This document shows positions 1-10,841 of a stretch of 64,000 nucleotides of DNA, piece after piece. Under the pieces are notes generated by a model. That model saw only the letters and a list, made by a program, of their open reading frames with translations. It ran no database searches and was not told the DNA's origin. This DNA comes from JAUVXJ01 sp964433755 (lineage in GTDB: Bacteria; Chloroflexota; Anaerolineae; UBA7937; B3-Chlor), in the NCBI GenBank assembly GCA_964433755.1, contig CAYSSR010000001.1, forward strand, positions 1-64,000, read 5' to 3'. The first letter of the stretch is position 1. Each line of letters begins with the position of its first letter. The position numbers were made by a program, and so were the translations under genes.

Positions 1-49
<49 letters not shown>

Positions 50-194
50 GGGAGACATCCCGGTCGGAAGATCGGGGAGTCCCAGGTCAATCTCAGGCCT
101 ACGGGTCTGAGCCGCCCCAAGGCTTGCGCTTCCTGCCACTCCTCGGCGGTTAGGGTCCGTTGCTGTAACAGGGTATAGGGACGAGGGGGTTGCC

Positions 195-560
195 ATGGAG
201 AGAAAGTACCGTGCCCTGCGTACCATAGCCACCATCTTCAAGATCCTCGGCTGGGTCATCCTCATTCTGGGTATCCTCAGTGCATGTGGAACTTCGGCAG
301 CCATGTTCTTGGGTGGGGCCGCGATGATGGGTTTCACCGAGCCTGGAGGTGGGGGCGACGCCGGAGCTCTGTGGGGGGCGATCGCTGGCGTTGCGACCTT
401 CGTTCTGATGGTCATCACCGTGGGTCTCTACGCCCTGATCCTGATCGCAGCTTCTGAAGGCATCCAGGTGTTCCTTGACATTGAGGAGAACACGAGGGAA
501 ATGGCCAGGCGCCTGGCCCAGAGAGGGGCGGCTGGTCCTCCGCCACCTGCCAGCCTTTGA
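195..560 (+). CDS. small two-helix membrane protein encoded in the 16S-tRNA-Ile spacer
   Basis: A 121-residue protein with a basic N-terminus, a hydrophobic segment at about residues 12-40, a Gly-rich loop, a second hydrophobic segment at about 62-86, and a charged, Pro-ending tail. The stretch after the second helix (EGIQVFLDIEENTR) looks like a conserved soluble motif, and I recall similar small proteins annotated as hypothetical in Chloroflexota. A GAGGGGG ribosome binding site lies 5-6 bases before the ATG. It sits between 16S and tRNA-Ile, so it would be co-transcribed with rRNA unless it has its own promoter; a weak TATAGG box lies at 174-179. Function unknown. The good ribosome binding site and clean membrane topology argue that it is real. 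Confidence 0.72.
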   Translation: MERKYRALRTIATIFKILGWVILILGILSACGTSAAMFLGGAAMMGFTEPGGGGDAGALWGAIAGVATFVLMVITVGLYALILIAASEGIQVFLDIEENTREMARRLAQRGAAGPPPPASL

Positions 561-572
561 GACAGCTCGCGC

Positions 573-646
573 GGGCCATTAGCTCAGTTGGCTAGAGCAC
601 TCCTCTGATAAGGGAGAGGTCTCTGGTTCAAGTCCAGAATGGCCCA
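573..646 (+). tRNA. tRNA-Ile (GAT)
   Basis: Complete cloverleaf: acceptor strand GGGCCAT pairs with ATGGCCC at 639-645, the D arm contains AGCTCAGTTGG, the anticodon loop reads CTGATAA (anticodon GAT), and the T arm reads GGTTCAAGTCC. CCA is not encoded. It is in the usual place for tRNA-Ile in a 16S-23S spacer. Confidence 0.96.
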
Positions 647-660
647 CTGCGTGGATCAGG

Positions 661-695
661 GGCCCTGGTCCCGGAGGACTAGGGCCTCGTTTTTT
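661..695 (+). terminator. intrinsic terminator inside the rRNA operon, after tRNA-Ile
   Basis: An 11-bp stem (GGCCCTGGTCC with GGACTAGGGCC) closes a CGGA tetraloop, and six T residues follow at 690-695. This is a textbook Rho-independent terminator placed between two tRNA genes of one rRNA operon. Confidence 0.85.
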
Positions 696-761
696 GAGCG
701 GCTGAAGAGAGAGGCAGTTCTAGTCGTCTGGGCTCGGGGAGGTCGCTGGCGTCGGAGCCGG

Positions 762-790
762 TTGACTCGTCACAGGAGTGATGGTATAGT
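762..790 (+). promoter_or_regulatory. sigma-70-type promoter before tRNA-Ala
   Basis: TTGACT at 762-767 and TATAGT at 785-790 are separated by exactly 17 bases. Transcription would start near 797, about a dozen bases before tRNA-Ala, so this tRNA can be transcribed independently of the terminated upstream unit. Confidence 0.72.
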
Positions 791-808
791 TCGCAGGATG
801 GACGGCAA

Positions 809-885
809 GGGGCTGTAGCTCAGTTTGGGAGAGCACCTCCTTTGCACGGAGGGGGTCAGGGGTTCAAGTCCCCTCAGCTCCACCA
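809..885 (+). tRNA. tRNA-Ala (TGC)
   Basis: Acceptor strand GGGGCTG pairs with CAGCTCC at 875-881. The D arm has AGCTCAG, the anticodon loop contains TTTGCAC (anticodon TGC), and the T arm reads GGGGTTCAAGTCCCC. The bases after the discriminator read CCA, so CCA appears to be encoded here, unlike the neighbouring tRNA-Ile. Confidence 0.96.
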
Positions 886-962
886 GGATCGCCCAGAGCA
901 GTGCGTCCCTATAGAGAGGGGCGTGAGGGGCGGTGACGACGCGAGCTTTAAGAAAGGCGCTC

Positions 963-991
963 TTGACAAACTCTCGATAATCCTGTATACT
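963..991 (+). promoter_or_regulatory. strong sigma-70-type promoter before 23S rRNA
   Basis: A perfect TTGACA at 963-968, a 17-base spacer, and TATACT at 986-991. Transcription would start near 998 and read the structured leader, 23S and 5S. The promoter shares much of its spacer sequence with the promoter at 29828-29856. Confidence 0.8.
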
Positions 992-997
992 TTCGGT

Positions 998-1112
998 TAG
1001 CACTAGGTACGAGTAAGGATTATGGATAGCAAGGGCAAAAGAAAGACCTAGTTGAAGGGGATAAGAATCCCGGGGAGTACTTTGCGGCCTGGGCGGTGTC
1101 CCAGGCCGTTTG
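998..1112 (+). ncRNA. structured leader or small RNA between tRNA-Ala and 23S
   Basis: Starting at the predicted initiation site of the 963-991 promoter, this segment folds into three successive helices: ACTAGGT (1002-1008) with ACCTAGT (1046-1052), GGGAT (1058-1062) with ATCCC (1067-1071), and the GC-rich hairpin at 1085-1108. It could be a short independent RNA of about 115 bases or the 5' leader of the 23S precursor. I do not recognise a known family. Confidence 0.35.
1085..1111 (+). terminator. terminator-like hairpin in the 23S leader
   Basis: A perfect 9-bp stem (CGGCCTGGG with CCCAGGCCG) closes a six-base loop and is followed by GTTTGTGTG, an interrupted U tract. It could terminate or attenuate transcription from the 963-991 promoter. 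The boxA-like sequence downstream of it (about 1134-1146) suggests rRNA antitermination operates here. Confidence 0.5.
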
Positions 1113-1130
1113 TGTGTCACAAGACACTGG

Positions 1131-1154
1131 ACTAGCACCTTAACAACTGAACAG
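1131..1154 (+). other. 5' half of the pre-23S processing stem, with boxA-like sequence
   Basis: ACTAGCACC (1131-1139) and ACTGAACAG (1146-1154) are complementary to GGTGCTAGT (4298-4306) and CTGTTCAGT (4283-4291) on the other side of 23S. The paired flanks would form the long helix that RNase III-type processing cuts to release pre-23S. The interrupting bases with the left flank (AGCACCTTAACAA) resemble the boxA antitermination element. Confidence 0.8.
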
Positions 1155-1185
1155 AATGCGAGAGATTCAATTCCGCCGATCGCAT

Positions 1186-4250
<3,065 letters not shown>

Positions 4251-4282
4251 GCATTACGATCCGTCGGAGTTGCTCGAGCATA

Positions 4283-4306
4283 CTGTTCAGTCTTTAGGGT
4301 GCTAGT
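4283..4306 (+). other. 3' half of the pre-23S processing stem
   Basis: Complementary to 1131-1154 as described there. It lies between the mature 3' end of 23S and 5S, where the precursor-closing helix is expected. Confidence 0.8.
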
Positions 4307-4352
4307 CTTCACCTTTGGGGAAGAGTAGTACTCCAAACTCACCATGGAATGT

Positions 4353-4474
4353 TCCTCAGGTGACGTTAGCGGAGGGGAAACACCCAGCTCCATGCCGAAC
4401 CTGGTAGTTAAGCCCTCCAGCGCCGATGGTACTGCACTGGTAGCGGTGTGGGAGAGTAGGTCGTTGCCTGGGGA
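4353..4474 (+). rRNA. rrf: 5S ribosomal RNA
   Basis: About 120 bases with the conserved core CCATGCCGAACCTGG and a terminal helix pairing CCTCAGG (4354-4360) with CCTGGGG (4467-4473). It is in the expected position, about 100 bases after 23S. No strong terminator follows; a short run TCTTTTCTTC lies at about 4476-4485. Confidence 0.95.
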
Positions 4475-4733
4475 TCTCTTTTCTTCGTGACTCTGCGCTG
4501 GCCGTAACTGTCCCCCATCGTGCCCCTCGTGGTAGTCTTTCCTCTGACCTCGCTGGTCCGGCGTTCCCAGGACCAAGACAGTCCGCGCTCACATTAGCGC
4601 TACAGAGCAACCAGCCCCCGGGACACGCCGTGGGTGCCAGTGGCGATGGCTGACCGGCCCGAACGACGATCGAAGCCTCGTTCGTACAGACAGGTTAGGT
4701 GTGGCAAGGTCAGACTGCGCCGCCGTGCGAGCC

Positions 4734-4762
4734 TTGACAATTGTCGACGTCTGTGCTAGGCT
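4734..4762 (+). promoter_or_regulatory. promoter for the AAA ATPase gene
   Basis: TTGACA at 4734-4739, a 17-base spacer, and TAGGCT at 4757-4762. The start site would be near 4769, giving a short leader of about 20 bases before the GTG at 4792. Confidence 0.68.
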
Positions 4763-4791
4763 CTCGGTGCGGATCTTGAATACGAGATGTT

Positions 4792-6288
4792 GTGAGATAC
4801 GCACGATTGGACACGGCCCATCGCGAAGTGAGGAGGATCGTTCAGGATAGAGCTGTCGAGCCGGTGCTGCGGGAGACAAGAGCCCGGCTGTGGGAGCGGG
4901 CCCAGGCTATGGTTGAGAGTCGCGTTGACTTGAGTAGTGCTGCTTTCCCCAAGGCGCCCGTACGGGAGCGCGAGTTGCGCTACATCATGGCTGCCATGAA
5001 CGAGGGGCAGTGTTGTTCGGTGGTCGCCCCTAGCAACATGGGCAAGTCACTCTTGCTCAAATCCCTGACATCGGCCGAGGTCCGCCGTGCTTGCGCTGCC
5101 AACGGACCGCCGGTCTTCATCACAGTGTTCGTGGACTGCCTGGAGGCGGGTGATAGCGAGCAGGCTTTCTACGAGGTGCTGCTCCGGCGCATCGTGGATG
5201 AACTGGAGGACTCGGATGCGCCCGCGGCTACTGTGGGCACGCTGCGAGCCATACACCAGGAGATGCTTCGCACTACGACGGAGATATCCGTCCGCTCTCT
5301 GTTTGCGGCCAGCATGCGCGAAACGGACCGATGGGGTCAAGCCCGGCTGGTCGTGATTCTGGATGAGTTCGACGATGTCTTCTCCGCGCTGCCTCCATGG
5401 CCTTTCCGGCAACTCAGAGCCCAGCGAGACGCGCTGGGCGACGCGCTGTGCTACGTAACAGGGACCTCGCGACGGCTGGAGCGGCTGCGTTCAGACGCGG
5501 AGACCTACGAGTTCAGAGAGCTGTTCCATCTCCATACTCTGGTGCTGCGTCCTCTGTCGCCGGTCGATGCTGAGAGCGTCGCCGCTCACCTGGCCAAGAT
5601 GCAAGGACGACTCGAGGACGACAGACATGCGGGACTGACCGTGGAGCTCTCAGGGGGGCACCCAGGGCTCTTGGAGAGCATCTTCAGCGTTCTACGACAC
5701 GGTGGCGTGAATCCGGCGACGGAGGTCGAATCGGCGGCGCAGGAACTGGTGGCGCTTCAACCGATTCAGCAGGAGTGCCAACGGCTGTGGGACGAGTTGG
5801 AGGGGGAGGAACAGGAGGGACTGCTGGCCCTGCTGGGAGGCGGCGCGGCGGCGCTGGACGAGGGCAAGCGACGTGCCCTGGAGACCAAGGGTTTGCTGGG
5901 GACGAGTGAGGACAACGCGTCCGTCGTATTCAGCCCGGTCTTCGGAGCGTTCTTGCGAGCAGAGCTGGCGTGCCGTCGTGGACAGGAGAGCAGCGGCGTG
6001 CGCTGTGACCTGGAGACGGGGCAGATATGGTCGGATACTGAAGAGATCACACTCAAGCTGAGCGATCCTCAGCGCAGACTGGTGAGGCTTCTCTACGAAA
6101 GAGAGGGAGCGGTCTGCACGTATGACGAGATCGCTGAGCAGATTTGGGGCGTGGGCGAAGGGGTGACCCCGGGCGCTATCTACGAGCTGGTGAAGCGGGT
6201 GCGCCAGAAGGTGGAGCCCGATTGGAGGGAACCCAGTTACGTGGTTACAGTTCCGGGGGAGGGATACCGGCTACAGATTCCGCGATAG
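4792..6288 (+). CDS. AAA-type ATPase with C-terminal winged-helix DNA-binding domain
   Basis: 498 residues starting at GTG, the first in-frame start after the promoter. Residues about 50-330 form an AAA/ORC-like ATPase. The P-loop at 79-86 reads APSNMGKS, so the first glycine of GxxxxGKS is Ala. Walker B is LVVILDEFDD at 186-195, and a sensor-like GTSRR follows at about 218. The last about 95 residues are an OmpR/PhoB-type winged helix (LSDPQRRLVRLLYE, then TPGAIYELVKRVRQK and a VPGEGYRL wing). This suggests an ATP-controlled transcription regulator; the target is unknown. It is monocistronic: a terminator follows. No receiver domain is present, so input presumably comes through the ATPase module. 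Confidence 0.88.
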   Translation: MRYARLDTAHREVRRIVQDRAVEPVLRETRARLWERAQAMVESRVDLSSAAFPKAPVRERELRYIMAAMNEGQCCSVVAPSNMGKSLLLKSLTSAEVRRACAANGPPVFITVFVDCLEAGDSEQAFYEVLLRRIVDELEDSDAPAATVGTLRAIHQEMLRTTTEISVRSLFAASMRETDRWGQARLVVILDEFDDVFSALPPWPFRQLRAQRDALGDALCYVTGTSRRLERLRSDAETYEFRELFHLHTLVLRPLSPVDAESVAAHLAKMQGRLEDDRHAGLTVELSGGHPGLLESIFSVLRHGGVNPATEVESAAQELVALQPIQQECQRLWDELEGEEQEGLLALLGGGAAALDEGKRRALETKGLLGTSEDNASVVFSPVFGAFLRAELACRRGQESSGVRCDLETGQIWSDTEEITLKLSDPQRRLVRLLYEREGAVCTYDEIAEQIWGVGEGVTPGAIYELVKRVRQKVEPDWREPSYVVTVPGEGYRLQIPR

Positions 6289-6315
6289 AGCCAGTCTTCC
6301 CCGATCGGAACCCAA

Positions 6316-6341
6316 GGAGAGGCCGAGAGCCTCTCCGTTTC
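6316..6341 (+). terminator. intrinsic terminator after the AAA ATPase gene
   Basis: GGAGAGGC (6316-6323) pairs perfectly with GCCTCTCC (6329-6336) around a five-base loop, followed by GTTTCT. It lies 28 bases after the stop codon. The rest of 6289-6588 holds only short overlapping ORFs with no recognisable product. Confidence 0.7.
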
Positions 6342-6588
6342 TGTGTCTACGCCCAACGCCCGTCGTTGGTCGGTTGTTGGACACCGTTGAGGCAACGATT
6401 GAGACAGGCGGCGGAGAAACGCGTAGCATGGAGGAGGTCATCGGACCACGCTACACTGAGGCGCTGCGAGCGGAGAAACGCCGGCAACGCCGCAGGGGTT
6501 TCTCTGCTCCAAGGCGCCAGGATATCCGATCCCAAGCAGGTGAGGATGGGGTGCCACTACGGGACATGGTGAGGAGAAAACTGCTATC

Positions 6589-7248
6589 ATGAGCATCTTC
6601 GAAGGGGCATACTTTGCCTGGGTGATCGTTGCCTCGGCCGTGCGGGTCGTCTACACCAGGCGCTACAGACGGGTCCGGGTGGCCCGGGACCATAGGAGAG
6701 GATTGGACGCGCTGCTCTCCGGTCTGCCAGGCCTGGGGATGTTTGTGCTGCCCGTCATCTATGTCCTGACGGACTGGCTCGACTTCGCCAACTACCATCT
6801 GCCGCTGTGGGCTGGTTGGCTGGGCGTGGTGCTGTTTGGGGCAGCCGTCTGGCTGCTCTGGCGTTCCCACGCCGATCTCGAACGCAGTTGGTCGCCCAGA
6901 CTGGAGATCATGGAGGATCACTCTCTGATCACACATGGGGTGTTTCGCTACATCCGGCACCCGATGTACGCCGCCCACTGGCTCTGGGGCGTGGCCCAGG
7001 TCGTGTTGCTTCAGAACTGGATTGCGGGCTTCAGCATGTTGGTGTGTATGGTGCCGATGTACCTGTACCGTTCTCGCGTCGAGGAAGAGATGATGCTGGA
7101 AGAGTTCGGGGATGAGTATCGCGAGTACGTGGCTCGCACTGGGGGGATCCTTCCGCGGTTTTGGCAGCGCGTGCCGCACAATCCGTCAAGATCGCCGCGA
7201 CACCTTGATCAGGAGCGCGGTGGGCCAGAACGCTCAGGCATTCGATAG
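6589..7248 (+). CDS. isoprenylcysteine carboxyl methyltransferase-like membrane protein
   Basis: 219 residues with four to five hydrophobic segments (about 1-20, 45-65, 70-95 and 135-160). The C-terminal half carries the family signature ITHGVFRYIRHPMYAA followed by EEEMMLEEFGDEYREY, which forms the SAM-binding end of the ICMT/PEMT superfamily. Bacterial members methylate diverse, mostly unknown membrane substrates, so the substrate here cannot be named. The start is the ATG after GGTGAGGAGAAAA. The C-terminal about 25 residues (SRSPRHLDQERGG) are an unconserved basic tail. Confidence 0.82.
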   Translation: MSIFEGAYFAWVIVASAVRVVYTRRYRRVRVARDHRRGLDALLSGLPGLGMFVLPVIYVLTDWLDFANYHLPLWAGWLGVVLFGAAVWLLWRSHADLERSWSPRLEIMEDHSLITHGVFRYIRHPMYAAHWLWGVAQVVLLQNWIAGFSMLVCMVPMYLYRSRVEEEMMLEEFGDEYREYVARTGGILPRFWQRVPHNPSRSPRHLDQERGGPERSGIR

Positions 7249-7358
7249 GGGGTGCCCGGGTTGCAGAAGTCCCGTCCGTGCAGATTGCGGACTGTAGAGA
7301 GCTCGGATCAGTGGGACGAGATGGGCGTGATGGCGGCAAGGGGATCGTTGGCGGCATC

Positions 7359-7387
7359 TTGACAGACACGCAAATCCATGCTATACT
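7359..7387 (+). promoter_or_regulatory. promoter of the export operon
   Basis: TTGACA at 7359-7364, a 17-base spacer, and TATACT at 7382-7387. The predicted start near 7394 leaves a leader of about 36 bases before the permease gene. No other promoter of comparable quality is seen up to 12856, supporting one four-gene operon. Confidence 0.8.
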
Positions 7388-7429
7388 AGAATGCTAATGC
7401 GAGGCAGTTGCAATTAGGGCTACATCAAG

Positions 7430-9649
7430 ATGATGTTCAGGAATCTCTGGCGAAGGAAGACGCGCACGCTGCTCACGCTAGTGGCGGTGAGTCTCGGTGT
7501 GGCTACCATCGTTTCTCTAGTGGCGGTGGCCAATGGGCTTATCGGAGGGTATGCTGCGCTCTGGTCTGGCGGTGAGGCCGACCTGACGGTGTCGCAGGGT
7601 GATGCCCTGGACCCCTCGACCAGCGTCATCGACGAGGACCTGGGGGCGCAGCTCCTGAAGGTGGCGGGCGTGAAGGCTGTCGCCGGCATGATCTACGGGG
7701 AGATGACGACCGACCAGATTCCTTATCTGTTGGTCTTTGGCCACGACCCTGAGGGGTTTGCCATCGAGCACTTCAAGATCGTGGAAGGGGAAGGGCTCAC
7801 TTCCAGGTCGAGGCGCGAGATCATCATCGGAAAGGTGGCAGCCGATGTGCTCGACAGGGGAGTCGGCGACAGCATCAGGATGTACGACAGCGCGTATCGC
7901 ATCGTGGGCATCTACGAGACGGGACAGGCCCTCGAGGAGGGAGGCGGTGTCGTCAGCCTGGATGATGCCCAGACCATGCTCAAGCGGCCGCAGCAAGTCA
8001 ACGTCATCCAAGTGCAGCTCAAGGAACTGGCGGATGCAGACGAGGTTCGCGAGAGGATAGAGCGACGATTTCCAGATCTGTCCGTGATGAAGTCTGGCGA
8101 CTACGCAACCGAAGAGTCGATGATGGATATGGTCAGCGCGTTTGCCTGGGGCGTCTCCATTCTGGCGGTACTCATCGGCGGCGTAGGGATGATGAACACC
8201 GTGCTCATGTCCATCTTCGAGCGTACGCGGGAGATAGGGCTTCTCCGAGCGTTGGGCTGGCGGAGGGGGAGGGTGTTGCGCATGATCCTCTCGGAATCGA
8301 TCGGCCTGAGCTTGATAGGGGGAGTCCTAGGTTCTGGGCTTGGAATCGTCATCGTGATCATTTTTGGGAAGATCCCGGCGACGGCAGGGCTGATGGTGGG
8401 CGAGTTCTCCCTCAGCCTGTTTGTCCAGGCCTTCCTGGTGGCGCTTGGACTGGGGGCCATAGGTGGGCTCTATCCGGCCTGGCGGGCATCGGAACTGGAC
8501 CCGCTGCTGGCGATGCAATACGACGCCGAGCGAGGAGAAGAGGCCACGAGGCGGTGGCCAGGGGGGATGATCATTCGGAATCTGGTGCGGCGTCGGACGC
8601 GGAGCCTGCTCACCGTCCTCGGCATCGGGATTGCCGTCGCCGCGGTGGTGGCTTTGAGCGGCATGGCAGAAGGATTTGGCGAGCAGTTCAATTCCATCGG
8701 CCGTGTCGGGCAGATCGATCTTATGGCAGCCGAGGCTGGCATCTCGGACATGCAGTTCAGTGCCATCGATGAGAGGGTGGTCAAGCGGATCGCTGCCTTG
8801 CCAGAGGTGAAGAGCGTTGCCGGAGTCGTGTTTGGCATCACTTCCGCCGAGGAAATACCCTTCCTGTTCGTGCAGGGTTACCAGCCCAATACCGATGCCA
8901 TCCAGCACTTCACGGTTGTGGACGGCGAGCCTCTGACTGGCACGCGACAGGTCCTGGTGGGTCGTGCGGCTGCTGAGACGCTCGGAGTCACGGTGGGTGA
9001 TTCGGTGAACATCGTAGGAAGTCGCTTTCGTGTGGCCGGCATCTTCGAGACGGGCGTCGCCCTTGAGGATGGGGGTATGGTCATCTCCTTGCGAGAAGCC
9101 CAAGCGTTGTTTGGAAACCCTCGCAAGGTGGCCTTCGTGGGCATAGTGCTACGGGACCCCAGGCAGGTGGACAGCGTGCTGGCGGAGTTGGAGGAGGGCT
9201 TTCCTGAGATCTCCGTGTCGAGGACGTCTGAGTTCGCAGAGAGCCTGCCAGACTTCCAGGCCATGGATGCTATGATCGGGGCCATATCTTTTCTGGCCGT
9301 GCTGGTGGGCGGCATAGGGATGATGAACACGGTGTTCATGTCGGTGTTCGAGAGAACGAGGGAGATAGGCGTTCTGCGGGCCCTCGGCTGGCGCAAGGTC
9401 CGGGTTCTGCTGATGGTGATGAAGGAGTCCCTGGTGTTGAGCGCCGTGGGAGGAGTGGCAGGAATCCTGCTGGGGATGGGCATGGGAAGCTCGTTCCCAC
9501 TTCTGCTCTCCATGTTGGTGCCAGTGTACCCGGCGGAGCTTCTGGTGCGCGCCCTTCTGCTGTCCTTGGTACTGGGGAGCATCGCGGGCATCTATCCCGC
9601 GTGGTGGGCTTCGCGTCTGGATCCTTTGGAGGCGTTGAGGTACGAGTAG
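7430..9649 (+). CDS. MacB/FtsX-type ABC transporter permease, tandem duplication in one chain
   Basis: 739 residues made of two homologous halves. Each half has an N-terminal helix preceded by a basic motif (RNLWRRKTRTLLT and RNLVRRRTRSLLT), a MacB-type periplasmic core domain, and a three-helix FtsX domain with the motif IGGVGMMNT / VGGIGMMNT followed by the coupling sequence FERTREIG.LRALGWR. One polypeptide therefore supplies both permease subunits that normally dimerise. The partner ATPase is the gene at 12008. The family works by mechanotransmission rather than direct transport and often exports lipoproteins, peptides or lipids; the substrate is unknown. ATG at 7433 is an alternative start. 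Confidence 0.9.
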   Translation: MMFRNLWRRKTRTLLTLVAVSLGVATIVSLVAVANGLIGGYAALWSGGEADLTVSQGDALDPSTSVIDEDLGAQLLKVAGVKAVAGMIYGEMTTDQIPYLLVFGHDPEGFAIEHFKIVEGEGLTSRSRREIIIGKVAADVLDRGVGDSIRMYDSAYRIVGIYETGQALEEGGGVVSLDDAQTMLKRPQQVNVIQVQLKELADADEVRERIERRFPDLSVMKSGDYATEESMMDMVSAFAWGVSILAVLIGGVGMMNTVLMSIFERTREIGLLRALGWRRGRVLRMILSESIGLSLIGGVLGSGLGIVIVIIFGKIPATAGLMVGEFSLSLFVQAFLVALGLGAIGGLYPAWRASELDPLLAMQYDAERGEEATRRWPGGMIIRNLVRRRTRSLLTVLGIGIAVAAVVALSGMAEGFGEQFNSIGRVGQIDLMAAEAGISDMQFSAIDERVVKRIAALPEVKSVAGVVFGITSAEEIPFLFVQGYQPNTDAIQHFTVVDGEPLTGTRQVLVGRAAAETLGVTVGDSVNIVGSRFRVAGIFETGVALEDGGMVISLREAQALFGNPRKVAFVGIVLRDPRQVDSVLAELEEGFPEISVSRTSEFAESLPDFQAMDAMIGAISFLAVLVGGIGMMNTVFMSVFERTREIGVLRALGWRKVRVLLMVMKESLVLSAVGGVAGILLGMGMGSSFPLLLSMLVPVYPAELLVRALLLSLVLGSIAGIYPAWWASRLDPLEALRYE

Positions 9650-9692
9650 TCCCTCATAGCTCGACGAAGCGCTGGAGATTGTGGAGGTTGTG

Positions 9693-10841
9693 ATGGTGAG
9701 GAAGATCGTCATTGGAGTGGTGGTTGCAGCTATCGTTGTGGCCTGCGGCATGTGGGCATACACCACGTATCTCGCTCCGCAGCCCGAGCCTGAGATGCCG
9801 GAGGAGTCTGAGGAGCAGGTGAGCCAAGTGGTGGCCGCCACGGGGATTGTGCTTCCGTCGCGATGGGCCACACTCAGCTTCCGCACGAGCGGAGAGGTGA
9901 AAGAGGTCTTGGTGACGGAGGGGGATCAGGTCCAGGAAGGGCAACTGCTGGTTCAGTTGGACAGTAGTGACTTGGAAGACGTGGTTGCTCAGGCCGAGGC
10001 CGGACTGGCCACGGCTCAGGCGACGCTGGCCCAGGTCGAAGCTTCCGCGAGGCCGGACGAACTCGCTATGGCCCAGGCCAGCCTGGCGGCGGCTCAGGCC
10101 CAGTTGGCGAAGCTGCGGTCGGGAGCCACCGCCGAAGAGATAACGGCTGCCAGAGGGGCCATGGAGACCGCAGCTCTCGCTCTGCAGCAGGCTCAAGCGG
10201 CTTACGATGAGGTCGCCTGGATGGAGGAGATCCGAGAGATGCCGCAGGCCCTGGCGCTCCAGCAGGCGACGATGGAGTACGAGATCGCCAAGGCCAACTA
10301 CGAGGCGCTGGTACGAGGAGCCTCGACGGAAGACATCGCAGCCGCACAGGCTGAAGTGGAACGAGCCCGCGCAGCGTTGTCTCTTCTCGAATCTGGATCT
10401 CGTCCGGAGGATGTGGCGGTGGCGCAGGCGCACGTGACGGAGGCGCAGGTGGCCTTGTCCCATGCCGTCTCGACACTGGAGGACGCGAGCCTGACAGCGC
10501 CTTTCGATGGAACCATCGGCGCCGTGCTGGTGAGGGCCGGGGAGATGGTGAGCGCAGGTGCAGCAGTGGTCGTTCTGGGGGACGTGAGTGATTTCGAGAT
10601 ACAGACGACTGATCTGAACGAAGTGGATTTGTATCTCCTGCACGTGGGACAAACCGTGGACCTCACCTTCGAGGCGCTGCCGGGAAAGAGCATCAAGGGC
10701 ATCGTGGCGCAGATTGCGCCCATGGCTAGCCTGGAGCAGGGAGGCACCAACTACGAAGTAACCATCGAGATGGAGGACCAGGACCCGGACCTACGCTGGG
10801 GAATGACTGCTTTCGTCGATATCGTCGTGGGGGGACAGTAG
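9693..10841 (+). CDS. HlyD/MacA-type membrane fusion (adaptor) protein
   Basis: About 382 residues. A single N-terminal transmembrane anchor (IVIGVVVAAIVVACGMWA) is followed by a lipoyl-like half motif (GEVKEVLVTEGDQVQEGQLLVQLD), a long Ala/Gln/Glu-rich coiled-coil hairpin at about residues 95-260, the second lipoyl half (LTAPFDGTIGAVLVRAGEMVSAG), and a beta-barrel domain. This is the adaptor of MacAB-like export systems, connecting the permease to an outer surface partner. I chose the ATG at 9693 because GGAGG lies five bases upstream; a GTG at 9681 is also possible. It lies between the permease and a propeller lipoprotein in one operon. Confidence 0.88.
   Translation: MVRKIVIGVVVAAIVVACGMWAYTTYLAPQPEPEMPEESEEQVSQVVAATGIVLPSRWATLSFRTSGEVKEVLVTEGDQVQEGQLLVQLDSSDLEDVVAQAEAGLATAQATLAQVEASARPDELAMAQASLAAAQAQLAKLRSGATAEEITAARGAMETAALALQQAQAAYDEVAWMEEIREMPQALALQQATMEYEIAKANYEALVRGASTEDIAAAQAEVERARAALSLLESGSRPEDVAVAQAHVTEAQVALSHAVSTLEDASLTAPFDGTIGAVLVRAGEMVSAGAAVVVLGDVSDFEIQTTDLNEVDLYLLHVGQTVDLTFEALPGKSIKGIVAQIAPMASLEQGGTNYEVTIEMEDQDPDLRWGMTAFVDIVVGGQ

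Noticed and set aside
6374..6592. 72-codon ORF in the gap before the methyltransferase-like gene
   Set aside because: Arg/Glu-rich translation without domain, overlapping the next start; no ribosome binding site.
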